This document shows, piece after piece, positions 1 to 10,498 of a stretch of DNA of 64,000 bases. Origin of the DNA: Pyrenochaeta sp. MPI-SDFR-AT-0127. Taxonomy: Eukaryota; Ascomycota; Dothideomycetes; Pleosporales; Cucurbitariaceae. The notes below the pieces were generated by a model that saw only the letters and a program-made list of their open reading frames with translations, had not been told where the DNA came from and ran no database searches. How positions within the stretch are numbered: position 1 is the stretch's first letter; the number at the start of each line of letters is the position of its first letter. Location: contig JAGTJM010000067.1 in the NCBI GenBank assembly GCA_020747015.1, positions 113,179 through 177,178 of the forward strand, read 5' to 3'. The position numbers and the translations under genes are program-made.

Positions 1-631
1 CGGTGTGCATTCCTCTATCACGGAGCGATTGATAGTTCGCAGACAGGCGCACCAATGCACTGCGGACGTTTCTTGTAAATTGGCGCACTTGATACGCTGC
101 GAGGATAATGTTCGGCACAGGAGGGCCAGTTGAAACCCTAGCAGTCTTACTCCACTCGGGGGGCTCCAGGTTGAAGGTCACCGTTCGGATATTAGTCGGT
201 AAGCCATAGAGCAACGCAATCTCATTACAGTCTTGTCTCAGCTCGCCATTGCGGACGGTGAATAGTGGATTCACAGCAAAGGTGACATGATGGCAGTCTT
301 TGAAAGTTTCTAGAGAAGACGTGAGAGCGCATAGGGGACCGCCACGGCTCAGCTGTCCTTCATCAACGGGCCCGCTATGGAGATGCGGATGTTGAAATGG
401 TAATTCCAAGATCGATTTGCGGATATAATTTTTGCGTCCTTTTATGAATTCATGGTCGAACTCGAGTTTGATTTGCCTAGAAACACGACGGAGATTTTCG
501 GCATCCGCCGGATCACCGTCACTAATGGATGCAACTTTCTTATACACTTCAATGCGAATCTCAGAAGGAAGCTGCATAAGCTGGAACATTCTTCGTGTCT
601 CCTTTGACTCCTTGAGTTGTTTAGCGAGCAT
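1..631 (-). CDS. 2EXR-domain (F-box-like) protein, 3' end beyond the window
   Basis: The reverse strand is open from an ATG at 629-631 to the window edge, about 210 codons without a stop, so the C-terminus is missing. An in-frame TAA lies about six codons upstream of the ATG, which supports this start; a second in-frame Met follows 14 codons later. The N-terminus has the hallmark LPSEIRIEVYKKV, a Leu-Pro-x-Glu-Ile-Arg helix found in the 2EXR / F-box-like family of filamentous fungi. It is followed by a segment resembling the second conserved block (around TFKDCHHVTFAVNP). Members are common, often lineage-expanded, intracellular proteins with no established biochemical role. Two further 2EXR-like loci lie at 1196 and 20893. 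Family assignment is fairly sure; function is unknown. Confidence 0.75.
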   Translation of the reverse strand, partial: MLAKQLKESKETRRMFQLMQLPSEIRIEVYKKVASISDGDPADAENLRRVSRQIKLEFDHEFIKGRKNYIRKSILELPFQHPHLHSGPVDEGQLSRGGPLCALTSSLETFKDCHHVTFAVNPLFTVRNGELRQDCNEIALLYGLPTNIRTVTFNLEPPEWSKTARVSTGPPVPNIILAAYQVRQFTRNVRSALVRLSANYQSLRDRGMHT

Positions 632-1195
632 TGCAATTGGAAAGAAACCTTAAACGACACTGTGAATCGGGATAGGAGTCCTTTGTTGGAGGCAATTTGG
701 TGGTCTTGATCGTCAGAAGTGATCGATATCGTTGGGAGCAGCGATTATTCTGGTGGATGGCGTAGAATTGTCTTCGTGGTTGAGTCGGGTGGTAGTTTAA
801 GTTGAAAAAAATTGAAGGTCTTGGGAAGCAATAATATACGGATCGGGTGTGCAAAAGCTAAAGTGAAAGCATAGCCGAATAAGGATGCTGGTGGGTGAAG
901 GAATTGGCTGTGTAAAATATGAGATTCACAGCTCTGTCCTCAACGCCTACCAAAGAAGTCGCATACCCTCGCTTTTTCACCCCCAAAATACAATCACGTG
1001 GGTCGCACCATGCACCCGTGCGAGTTCAAGTACCGTCAACAATTCGAACCCATTTCTGTTTCCACTCAGCTCGATTACACTTCGTCAAACCAGGGTCAAG
1101 TCAAGTCAACGTACCTCGAGGAACAAAAAACACTGACTCAACGTCTCTCACGAACTAAACCTCATTTTTGGACTTAGGTACCCCAGAAAGCCACA
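632..1195. other. Divergent intergenic region between two 2EXR-type loci
   Basis: About 560 bases between the start of the leftward 2EXR gene and the start of the rightward decayed copy. Short open frames on both strands overlap one another and show no recognisable domain. It presumably holds the promoters of both loci. I see no repeat or RNA gene in it. Confidence 0.4.
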
Positions 1196-1949
1196 ATGAC
1201 TGCGCAGACTTCTTCGCTGCTCTCGGCACAGGCGATACCGCCTCGATTTTCTCTGCTTAGGCTTCAAAGTGAGATTCGATTACAAATATACCAGGATGTA
1301 GCAGGTACGAACGATCCAGTACTATACCTTCAGCCTCTTCTCCGCGTCTGCAAGTCAATTGGCGGCGAAGTCTTGGGAGAATTGGCAAGGTTCACCATGA
1401 TCTACCTGTAGAGGTGGGAGGCAACTATCAACAAAAACTCGCCGATTCCGATCCTCATCTCCAAGCCAGAGACTTGGGATGATATCTGTACCATAAAGGT
1501 GTCTTTGCCGCTTTCATTGTTCGCGTTTGTTGGCAATACGTCTTCGATTACGGGCCCGTATCCTTCCTTCCCACTTCTGGACGATATTATCGCCTTGCAT
1601 CGCAAACAGATGATCTTCGATTTCTACGACGACCACAATCCCTCCGCTTCGAAATCATACAGACCGCGCAGCTATGATATCCTCGACTTTTGCCGATATG
1701 TCCAGCAGTGGCGACTGTACCACCGAATGATATCTTTGGAGATTACACTAGATTGGGGCCATGAATCTATTGATCCCAGTTCGAACCAAGTCATCAAAAA
1801 GTCAATACAGTAGTGCCACCGGCGTGGGGTGTTTGGATTGGTGGTCCGATATGGAGAGAATTCGGTTAGCTGGCGCAGCTGGGTTTAGAGGAGGGAACGA
1901 TTCCCATTGTGAGTGCTCCAATTGTGACTTGCTGCAGCAGGTTGCTTGA
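1196..1949 (+). pseudogene. Decayed 2EXR-like gene with an in-frame TAG and a downstream frame break
   Basis: An ATG at 1196 opens a frame whose residues 22-34 (LRLQSEIRLQIYQ) match the 2EXR/F-box-like signature. The frame meets a single TAG at 1409-1411, then continues in the same frame, protein-like, through 1813. The downstream part is rich in Trp/Tyr blocks such as YVQQWRLYHRM. I tested GT..AG combinations around the TAG; none removes it with frame preserved at a normal intron length. After about 1800 the coding look continues in another frame to 1949 (WWSDMERIRLAG), suggesting a frameshift near the C-terminus. CAG to TAG is a CpA to TpA change, as RIP would cause. Alternatively a short 71-residue protein is made. 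I regard it as a pseudogene. Confidence 0.55.
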
Positions 1950-2210
1950 GATAACACGGGCGCAAAATGTGTACACTTCTTCAGATGTATTTAAGTAGCT
2001 GTTCAGACGCACAGAATGGAATGCTAGTGGACACCATAGCCTTACTACAACTAAACACGATGGATGGCCTCGCCATTTGAGAGGCTGAAGGTTCAGGCCA
2101 CAGCCGTGCGCAGATTTCTGATTCTTTAGATTCGATTCAATGTAGCCAGAAAGATGATATAAGGAATGTCACAATGCACGCACCAGATGTCAAGGGTTGG
2201 AATCATATCC

Positions 2211-2867
2211 CTAGCAGTCCGTCTTAATAGTGTACTTCACGTCATCGAGTGCCAATCCCCCATACATGTCTCCCCCGTTATCCGACCTGGCGATACTAAA
2301 GCCTACACTCTTCAGACCCTGCCATTCTCTTGTAAAACTCGTCTTATTCATTTTGAAATCCTCAATGACGTGTCCCGGGTCCAACCGCGGAAAGATAATA
2401 ATGCGTTTGATAACTCGGCCACCTGGCTTCCATCCCCAAGCGCTGATGGCACATTCAGCCTGCGGCACTCCGGAGACACAGGCATAGGAGAAAGAGTGCA
2501 GATCAAAGGTTTGTTTTGGCGGTCTATCTAATGTCAGTCAAGTCATGTACTAAACGCAAACAATCATGACGTACGAATCTGGAACACTTATGTTCCCACT
2601 CCCACCGAACGCCATAGTCCATTGAGTCCCTGAAGTTGGTGGGATGAAGCCGTCATACTGATCGACTTGGAAAGTTGTGTAGCTCAGACCGTAGTAGTGC
2701 GGTGGAATAGGATTTGGCCCGGGTTCAACGAAAGGCAAATCATCGTAACGGGCAATTTTAGTTTCTCTGGATGGGTGACAGTAATCATTACCATTACTTG
2801 TGGGAGCTGCAATGGCAATAGAGAGACAGCACAGTAGTGTGTAGCGCTTGAGAACGATTGTGAGCAT
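2211..2867 (-). CDS. Secreted protein of unknown function, 201 aa, two exons
   Basis: Exons are 2867-2575 and 2523-2211; the 51-nt intron 2524-2574 has a GTACGT donor, a TGACTGAC branch-like site and an ATAG acceptor. The joined frame is 606 nt, 201 residues plus stop. The first ~20 residues form a signal peptide (basic RY, then a hydrophobic stretch ending AIAAP), so the product should be secreted. The mature part begins with a Tyr/Asp/Pro-rich block (RYDDLPFVEPGPNPIPPHYYGL). It contains PPTSG and ends in a compact region with GWKPGGRVIKRIIIFPRL and LALDDVKYTI, suggesting a beta-rich fold like a carbohydrate-binding module. Four cysteines are visible after the signal peptide. I do not recognise the family. 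The nearer TTAG acceptor would bring an in-frame stop, so ATAG was chosen. Confidence 0.7.
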
Positions 2868-3937
2868 GTTGGAAAATCTCTAGGAGATGGATTCTGACAA
2901 CAGCGATGAGATCGACTTAGAGCTGCTCATCATAACTTTAGCTGAAAGCTGCTTTCAGCTGCCAATGCTATGCTATCACTCGTGTCCTCATTCCTGATTC
3001 GTGTACGACAAGTGACTATTGGATACCTGCGAACTTTCCAATGTGCTGGCGCTCGTGTTTATCGCTAGGGTTCGCATTCGACTCTGCAATGCGTGACCCT
3101 GAACAGCCAAGACGGGTGCCTGTGCTATTATTAGCAGACATTGGGGGAGCTGATTGGATAGGTGATTCAGGCCATGGCTGATTCACTGCTACCTAGACTC
3201 ATACCTTAGGAAAGAGGTGTGTCCAACTGACCTCGTGATGACTATGGTAATGGATGTCGAAGAAAATAAGCATGACTGCGCGTCGCCGCGAGTAACACGC
3301 GACCGAGGAAGCCTGAGAGCTGACCTAAATAAACAACGCGCAGGCCACGCCCAGCCTTTTCGCAACATGGCCAGCGAATGGGTGATCCAGTACAAAGCTG
3401 CTGGCCTGGTTAATATCTGGCAGTGGTTATATTGGTGTAAGCAGCTCCTGCTCCAACAGGGGTCTGAAATGGCTGAAATGCGCTTGGACCTAGTACTGGC
3501 CAAGAAGCGCAATGATCGTGAATGAGATTGGCAAGGTCATTGATTGCGAAACTTTGACAACAACATACAGAATATCCTGCTGCGAATGTTCCAAATGCGT
3601 GACCAGCCGCGTTATGCTATGGTGGCTCATTACTCGGCTTCCGTAACATTCCGCCTCGCCTGGATGGACGGCACAGTGGATGATGTGTCGATTTGCCGCT
3701 CCCTTGCGCGTGCTGAAGGGGGTGGATCCAGACGTACACATCTTTGCTGTTAGTGATAGGCGGACGGATGATAGGAGGGTGCATGGTCAAGGGTGGGAAG
3801 GACGCGATGCCCAGACGGAAATGCCGGGGAAGAAAGACCGTCCCCAGACTATACCCCGCTTCCCCCGGAAACCACTCTTATTCGCCTTGTGCCCATCTCG
3901 AGCTTCGCCCTCCAACTCCGGATTTCACTCCTCCGCC
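2868..3937. other. Intergenic region, no gene recognised
   Basis: About 1 kb between the secreted-protein gene and the Zn2Cys6 regulator. Frames of ~100 codons occur on both strands around 3189-3525 but overlap in antisense and carry no recognisable motif. The regulator's frame is open upstream to 3680, but the Pro/Arg-rich sequence there looks like 5' untranslated leader. It presumably contains the promoters of both flanking genes. Confidence 0.4.
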
Positions 3938-6196
3938 ATGGCCACCACGGAGCAGATCGTGCAACAGCAGTCGTCGCCCACGGAATCGCCATCGCCTGTC
4001 ACCCCAGAACTGCTGTCGCCACGCAGCGGCAACGTTGTGCCCCAGAAACGAGCCCTGCAAAGTGCCACCCCCCAGGGATCAACTGCCCGGCAGAAAACAA
4101 AGGTAACAAGGGCTTGCGACATCTGCAAAGCGAAAAAGTCAAAATGCTCCGGTGAGCAGCCTTGTGACACTTGCAACCGCCGGGGGCTGCTCTGCCAGTA
4201 TGAAGCAGTCTACTTGCGGGGCAAGGCACCACCACCGCGCCGCGTCGAGTCTGTGGACCATACGGGCGCTGTGTACCCACACACAATCTTGAACAGCGTT
4301 GATGGCCCCATTGAGGCCAACGCCCCGAGCTTGACTCCACTTGCCCCAATAGCCCCGCGACGCGAGGACAGTCCCGTTGAAGCCACTCAAGATATCCCGT
4401 CACGTGGCTCACCTGGTCTCGAGGTTGCTGGTCAGTACTCGGATCCAACCTCTGGCCTGTCTTTCCTGCATCGTGCATGGCGCCGAATCTCGAACAACGA
4501 GAACAGCCAAGTCATGAACGGTCAATTGGCATCTGTCGAGTATAATCAGCTTCTTACATGCGCTGGCGACAAGCCCATCCAGGACAGGGGCCAGGTGCGG
4601 ATACCGTCGCTGAGTAAGAGCCGAGACATGCTCACCATATACTTTGATGTCTGCATCGCGACATACAGGCTTATTCACAGGCCTACTGTTGAATCCTGGC
4701 TGGAGAAAGTTACGCATAATGTCCAATTCAACCGGCCACTGTCTTTTGGACTGGGACGTGCCAAAGCTGCTGTCATTCTCGCAGTCCTTGCTGTTGCCTC
4801 TCTTCATGAGGAGAAGTCCAGAGGTAACAGTGGCTTTTCACCTGTCAACGAAATCACTTTGCACTCGCCAAGTGATGAACTCTTCTCAGAGGCTGTTCGC
4901 CTTACCCAAGGCGAGACTGGCATTCCAAAACTCGAGTCGGCCCAATCGCGACTCATCCAGGTGCTTTACCTTCTGCAGTCAAGCCGCTTCAATCAGGCGT
5001 GGTACACTTTTGGCCATACTCTACAGATCATCTCGGCGCTTGGTCTCCATCGGAGAGACGATCGGAAGCGGCCACCAGCATCCCACAAACGGGATTACAT
5101 CGACGCTCAGTGTAGAAAGCGCACATTTTGGGTAGCTTACATCCTCGACAAGTACCTTAGCGTAGTATTTGGAAGGCCGCAACATTACCACGACGACGAT
5201 ATTGACCAAGACCTTCCCGACTCAGTCAATGATGAAGACATGACTAGTTCTGGGCCGCGACCAAACAATACCGAAGACTGCCATCTCGATGCGCTGGTTT
5301 ATCATGCCAAATACGCTCAAATTTCTGCAAGAATTTCGCGCGAAGTATACTCCATCAAAGCAGTTCCAGATCACGTACGTCTTGCAGCATCCCACCGACT
5401 TGCAGCGGAGCTACGCCAGTGGAGAGCTTCCCTACCTCCATTCCTCGGAGCCATCAATCCCAGCAGCCTCATTCCCACTTTTCGACGGCAGGCAACTGCT
5501 CTAAAGCTTTCATACTGCCATGCGGTTATGCTAGCGCATCGTCCATTCTTGTTGACAAACCTAACCCGGAATAATGATGGAATGAGAAGTCTGGCTAGGG
5601 AGGGTCGAGCAGAGTGCATCTCAGCAGCGCAGTCTGTTCTAGAAACTGTGGACCGCATGGCACGAGAGGGGCGTTTATTCCACGCTTTTTGGTGGACGCA
5701 TTACGTCTGTTTCTGTGCTCTGGTAGTTGTCTATGTATGGGCCATACAAGAAAGCAACAACAGCACAACACCGGATGAGAGTAGCAACATACTCGAACAA
5801 GCTGAGCGCTGCCTCCAACATCTTGCGCAAGCTACAGCCTCAAACTCGCCATCACGAAAATACAGCATTATCTTGCAAGAGCTGCGGGCCGAAGCGAAAA
5901 GGAAAACAGCGAGGCCTATGCCGGATCAGACGCATGTGCTGCCTCCTTCAACGACTCATATAGTTGGCGGTGATCAGACGGAAGCCCGGCAAGGCCCATT
6001 AACCGATCTTGCAGTGCATGGCGCGGACGCGGCTCTGCAAACATGGCAACCATTATTCGGTAGCCCCATCGATACATCGGTGCCAGGACTTCAAAATCTC
6101 TTAGACGACTGGCAGACCACTGATTGGCTTCACCTCGACTCATCTGCATTTGGTCCGTTTCCAGACTTCGACACTGCATCTCTTACATGGATGTGA
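3938..6196 (+). CDS. Zn(II)2Cys6 transcription factor with fungal-specific domain, 752 aa
   Basis: Single-exon frame. I place the start at ATG 3938 (context GCCATGGCC); the frame is open upstream to 3680, but that extension is compositionally unlike a protein. A Ser/Pro/Thr-rich N-terminus precedes a canonical binuclear zinc cluster with Cys at residues 60, 63, 70, 76, 79 and 86 (C-x2-C-x6-C-x5-C-x2-C-x6-C) and the expected basic residues between Cys2 and Cys3. A fungal-specific regulatory domain follows from about residue 230 (IYFDVCIATYRLIHRPTVE) through the characteristic KRTFWVAYILDKYLS and DDDIDQDLPD block at about 385-430. The C-terminus is acidic/aromatic (DDWQTTDWLHLD), plausible as an activation region. 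It should be a nuclear DNA-binding regulator recognising CGG-type triplets. It converges on the MFS permease gene with 151 bp between stops; whether it controls it is unknown. Confidence 0.93.
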   Translation: MATTEQIVQQQSSPTESPSPVTPELLSPRSGNVVPQKRALQSATPQGSTARQKTKVTRACDICKAKKSKCSGEQPCDTCNRRGLLCQYEAVYLRGKAPPPRRVESVDHTGAVYPHTILNSVDGPIEANAPSLTPLAPIAPRREDSPVEATQDIPSRGSPGLEVAGQYSDPTSGLSFLHRAWRRISNNENSQVMNGQLASVEYNQLLTCAGDKPIQDRGQVRIPSLSKSRDMLTIYFDVCIATYRLIHRPTVESWLEKVTHNVQFNRPLSFGLGRAKAAVILAVLAVASLHEEKSRGNSGFSPVNEITLHSPSDELFSEAVRLTQGETGIPKLESAQSRLIQVLYLLQSSRFNQAWYTFGHTLQIISALGLHRRDDRKRPPASHKRDYIDAQCRKRTFWVAYILDKYLSVVFGRPQHYHDDDIDQDLPDSVNDEDMTSSGPRPNNTEDCHLDALVYHAKYAQISARISREVYSIKAVPDHVRLAASHRLAAELRQWRASLPPFLGAINPSSLIPTFRRQATALKLSYCHAVMLAHRPFLLTNLTRNNDGMRSLAREGRAECISAAQSVLETVDRMAREGRLFHAFWWTHYVCFCALVVVYVWAIQESNNSTTPDESSNILEQAERCLQHLAQATASNSPSRKYSIILQELRAEAKRKTARPMPDQTHVLPPSTTHIVGGDQTEARQGPLTDLAVHGADAALQTWQPLFGSPIDTSVPGLQNLLDDWQTTDWLHLDSSAFGPFPDFDTASLTWM

Positions 6197-6347
6197 GATA
6201 TATTCAGTATATATTAAATTCTCTGAGCCCTTGATGTCGCTCCTGTTCCGTTCGTTACCTCTGTCTAAACGCCTCGTCTACATGGTCTGATATATCTTCC
6301 TCCTTCCAAAGCCGCTATGCTTCCTAAGATGGATGACATATTTGACC

Positions 6348-8167
6348 TCAAAGTGTATATTTAAACAGCGGTGACTTATCGCCCTTGTCCAGCAGCTGCT
6401 CATCGGTGTATTTGGCCCTCACCTCCTCTTCGCTCAAACGTGCTTTCTTTGAGTTGCCCCACTTGTATGATAACTCCAAGATCACAGCGTTGATAATACC
6501 AGTTGCTCCAAAGGCGAGCGACAACCCGAAACCGGTAAAGTACTTGGGCTTCTCTGATTCGAGGTACATGTAGCTGCCGATTACTCCACCGATGTTGCCG
6601 ACGCAATTGTTGAAAGCAATACCGATAGCGCGTCGAGAGGCTGGAGCGAGATTGTTGGACGCCCATGAGCTTCCAGCCGGTTGGATAGGGTAGATGCCCA
6701 TGCAAGTCAAGATGATGGCGAAGAACGCCGGACCGATATTTGCCTTCAGGTTACCGTCAAATGAGATGACCACCGCATATCCAATGGCGATGAATGAAAG
6801 AGGGATCGCAACGAATGGTAGACGCCAGTAAAATCGATCTGAGAGTTTGGCAAAGACAATTGAGCTGATAGCTCCGGCAACATACGGTGGAACCGTCATG
6901 AGTTGCGCATTGGTGTTGTTGAATCCCATGCCCTTTGTGATGGTCGGAAGAGTGAATTTTGTTCCTATTTTACAATTAGCGCAAGTGTGTGGATAGATGT
7001 GCACCACATACCGTATGAGCAAGCGGATGCACAAAGCAGAATGTAAGCTTGCATGTATAGACGCCAGTTGCATAGCACCATCTTCAGATCCCTCCACCGG
7101 AATTTTGGCTTCTCTTCTGCTTGGAACCCGCCACCATCCTTGATAAACTGCTGCAACTCGAGGAACCGGATCTCGTCAGGTTTAAGCCACCTAGTACTCA
7201 GTGCCGGTGAGTCTATCAGGAAGAAGAAACAAGAAACTCCTAGTATGACAGTGGCAATCCCTTCAAGCAGGAAGATCCAACGCCAGCCTTCATAGCCGCC
7301 AACACCATCCTAAACGAGCACAGTCAGCGTCGTTGAACATGTCGTGTTCATACATGCGAGTCTTACCATCTTGGCAATTGCAGCGGCCAGGAGACCGGAA
7401 AAGGCACCTGAAAGCGCGGACGCGCAGTAGAAGTATGAAATTCTTGTAGCGAGCTGGCGAGGCATATACCAGTAGGCACAAAGGTAAATCGCTCCTGGAA
7501 AGAAGCCAGCCCTGTGGGTCTATAAGCAACCGCGATCATGGCTTGGGTATTCAAAAACTTACTCAAACACTCCCAGCAGGATACGCGTGATCAATAGCCC
7601 GGTGAAGTTCTTTACTACCCCCATCATCGTCATCACAATACCCCAGCAGACAATTAGGATACCGAGGTAGTACGATGGTCGTTTGAATTTCTTCAATAGT
7701 ACGTTCGACGGGACCTCCAGCAGGATATATGGCACGAAGAAAACAGACAAGACGATGTTCCATTGTACACCGGTTAGCCCGAGATCCTCGATCAAGCCTT
7801 CTATTTTGGCATTCTAGAAATTGTCAGACGAATGCCCATACGACATCTGGCTAAACTCACTCCGATGTTTGCGCGGTCGATGTGTGAGATGAGGTATAGG
7901 ATTCCCAGCATTGGTACGAGTCGAATGTCGACCTAAGAGACATTAGCACAATATCGCCAGTAAAGTGTATCGCTGGGGGCATACTTTGTGGATCACCCGG
8001 TTCCTCTTCTCCTCAGGATAGTTGATGTAGAATTCGGCATCTTCCGCATCAAGGCCCAGGACTTGGAAGCCCTCGATATGAACGATCTGGTGTGGCTTTG
8101 AAGCGTGCACCGAGTCGGGCTTGTCTTCGGAATACTGGATCGCGTCCTTGTCTATTGCGGAAGCCAT
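6348..8167 (-). CDS. MFS transporter, allantoate permease / anion:cation symporter (Dal5-like) family, 521 aa
   Basis: Six exons: 8167-7985, 7932-7861, 7813-7563, 7511-7367, 7309-7012 and 6964-6348. The introns are 47-57 nt with GT..AG ends, and the total of 1566 nt is an exact codon multiple. The start is ATG 8167. A soluble N-terminal tail is followed by the family signature HIDRANIGNAKIEGL at TM1-2. Then come NIVLSVFFVPYILLEVPSN, the LLGVFEAGFFPGAIYL helix, a central loop, and a C-terminal half with PPYVAGAISSIVFAKLSDR and SSWASNNLAPASRRAIGIA. All are diagnostic of the ACS family of the major facilitator superfamily (Dal5/Tna1-like). Members import anionic organic nutrients such as allantoate, nicotinate, pantothenate or dipeptides at the plasma membrane. 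The exact substrate cannot be read from sequence. The gene is tail-to-tail with the Zn2Cys6 regulator. Confidence 0.92.
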
Positions 8168-10222
8168 ATTCACTATCGATGTGAAACGATATGAAGGCGA
8201 GAGAAGAGGGCGCAGTAGTAGAGCTTAAGAGTTGCTGCCAACACCACTGGGGCACCTATCTTATAGAGATAACGGGCATACAGAACAGGGACAAGGGGTG
8301 GAGCTTACTCCATTCTGAGTCCACTTCACGTAGCCCCACACTTTCTAGGACTAGACAGCGGTGCCAAGCCGGTTTTAGATTAGGCCTTGAATCTTGGGAC
8401 TCTTACCCCGCCTTGCCTCCAGGGTAAGCTTCCTTCTGTTGTCTGGAATCCACGTGTGTCTAGCACCTCGCTGGCCTAGTCGGCCTCTTAAGCTCTGGAG
8501 GCGTTCCGGGGTTGCGTCCACTCCCGCCACTGCATCTTCGCCTAGCATGGCGAACTATACTGCTTTGCGACGTTGAATCATCACAATTGTATAGAAATCC
8601 GTACTGCCCCATTATCCTAGTGAATCGCGTCTCAATTGTCAGTTGCAATATCGCTCCAGCTACGCAACGGTGATTGCAGTACACTGCAGTCTCTTCAGAA
8701 AGCGTGTACACTCACCGTAGCGTAGGATTCCAAGTTTTGTATGTGTGACGCACCTAGCAGTGCTGACTCGTTCGGTGTCAGATCATCTGCCGCAATAGAT
8801 CACCCTAACGGGCCCCATGGGGTAGCGAATGTGGAGACCTAAAGAGATCCCATCCCATAGTGGAAAGTCAACCTCGATATTTCGGATTAAAATCCTAAAA
8901 AATCGGCCCGAACCGGAAATCCAGGGTTTTGGCAAATCGCAAAGGGTGGATAACGTAAATACCGAAGCCACAGGTCTGTGCATTGTGGTAGTGGCTTCAA
9001 AACCTCCGAGGCTCTGCCATACCACACACGCGTCATGGATCGTTATTGGTCACTGCTCCGTGCCCTGAGTGCTTTTCGGCAATCGACTCGGTACCGCGGG
9101 AAGTTACCAAATGCTGCAATACGGTACTCTTATGATCCCTCAACTACGCATGTTAGTTTGCGCATGGGTTTGTTCTCGCAGCACCAAGCACTAACCCAGA
9201 GCGCCGGCAGTGATTATCACGCTGTCTATTCCATTATCCGAGCTAGTATAGGTATTTTGATAGCAAGATAAAAACCGAGAGCCTGTTAACAAAATATCCT
9301 TGATGGCTTGAAAGGACGTACGTCCAATGTAACGATAGTACTGTACTATGATTGATGCCCTAAAAAGGCAGCGACCTCATACACATCTTCTTGTCACAGA
9401 TGGTGCCGTATCTCAACTCGATAGTCGAAATTATAGGTTATTCGGCGCACCATCTTGGTGTGCTCGTATATCGCATCGCATGTCACTATCGGACTAGCGA
9501 AAGGGAAAGAGCAAACATCGATGCTGTTATTGACCAATAGCTTTCCATTACACTGTCTCATAGCCATGGCATTGCTTTGCGATAAAATCCAGCCTTCGCC
9601 ATTCCCACTCTAGCATATTCATCTTCCATGGTGCTCATTCCCATAGACGTTTGCCACACGGTACTTTGTCTTCAGCTTTCACAGGTGAAGGAATGATACT
9701 GGCGCGTTTTCGCCTTCTCCTGTCGGTACATTTCTCATCCGCCACAGACTGGCCAATCAAGAAAGCGGATTCGGTGGCAGCCAATCCTCTCCTTAGTGAT
9801 GCTCTCCTTCTGCACGCTCAACCTTGCCAGAGTTGCTGCGAAGCTTCCTTTTAGAGATCTGTCACTAGTTGAAGCTGCCGCCAGATCCGTTTCCTACAAC
9901 CTCTTGATTCTATAGGCAGAACTGTGGGAAGGTGGCTGTTCGCTTGAGGATAGCCGCACAATTATGAATACACATTAAAGAAGATCCTTGAATTTCATTC
10001 TGGATAAACGATGTTCTACGTTGCGCTAGGTGACTGCAAGGGCTAAGGGGTTTGCTATCTGCACAGCCAATCAAGCGAAGAGAAGTGGAATGGAGTGCTG
10101 CATTTTTTAAAAGTTGGCCCAAATCCTCATACAATCGATATCTAGGTTGTTGTATGAAAGAAACCAATCAAGTGTCCATATGTCAACCCTAATAAAGATG
10201 CTCTGAATCTGAAACCTAGCAT
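8168..10222. other. 2-kb intergenic stretch, no supported gene
   Basis: The first part is the promoter of the Dal5-like permease. Further right, only short mutually overlapping frames on both strands (for example 8783-9271 and 9651-9854) are seen, none with a domain, signal peptide or splice-consistent extension. Composition is near the window average, without the TpA excess of the RIP-like islands. I see no repeat, tRNA or terminal repeat here. Confidence 0.4.
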
Positions 10223-10498
10223 TTAATCGTCGCACTTCACACTCTTGATTGCCTTATGACCTGGCAACCCAAGGCATTTGTTCTGAGAATCTGTCGCGTA
10301 TGCAACGCCCTTGCATCCTTCCTGGCTGTACATAGTGATTCGGCATCCTCTGTCGCTTTGATATTTGAGGCTAGTGCCGACGTCGTAGTCGTGGCAGCGG
10401 TTGTTGGACCAGTTGTTGCGGAGATTGTCTCTGCAGTTGGTAACGACAAAGGCAGATGTGCTGCTCGCGAGGAGAAGAAGGATAGCAGAGAATTGCAT
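10223..10498 (-). CDS. Small secreted six-cysteine protein, 91 aa (candidate effector)
   Basis: Single-exon gene starting at ATG 10498. Residues 1-16 (MQFSAILLLLASSTSA) are a clear signal peptide. The ~75-residue mature protein has six cysteines at positions 22, 35, 52, 62, 75 and 89, an even number compatible with three disulfides. The C-terminal half has the arrangement ITMYSQEGCKG, then NKCLGLPG and IKSVKC, typical of small fungal secreted proteins with a beta/gamma-crystallin-like look. A TATAAA box lies on the same strand at 10620-10625, about 122 bp upstream. Length, signal peptide, Cys content and isolation in a gene-poor stretch make it a candidate host-interaction or antimicrobial protein, but nothing in sequence proves either. 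I do not recognise a named family. Confidence 0.78.
   Translation of the reverse strand: MQFSAILLLLASSTSAFVVTNCRDNLRNNWSNNRCHDYDVGTSLKYQSDRGCRITMYSQEGCKGVAYATDSQNKCLGLPGHKAIKSVKCDD

Noticed and set aside
3189..3525. ~100-codon frames on both strands upstream of the first regulator
   Set aside because: They overlap each other in antisense, lack motifs and lie where promoter sequence is expected.
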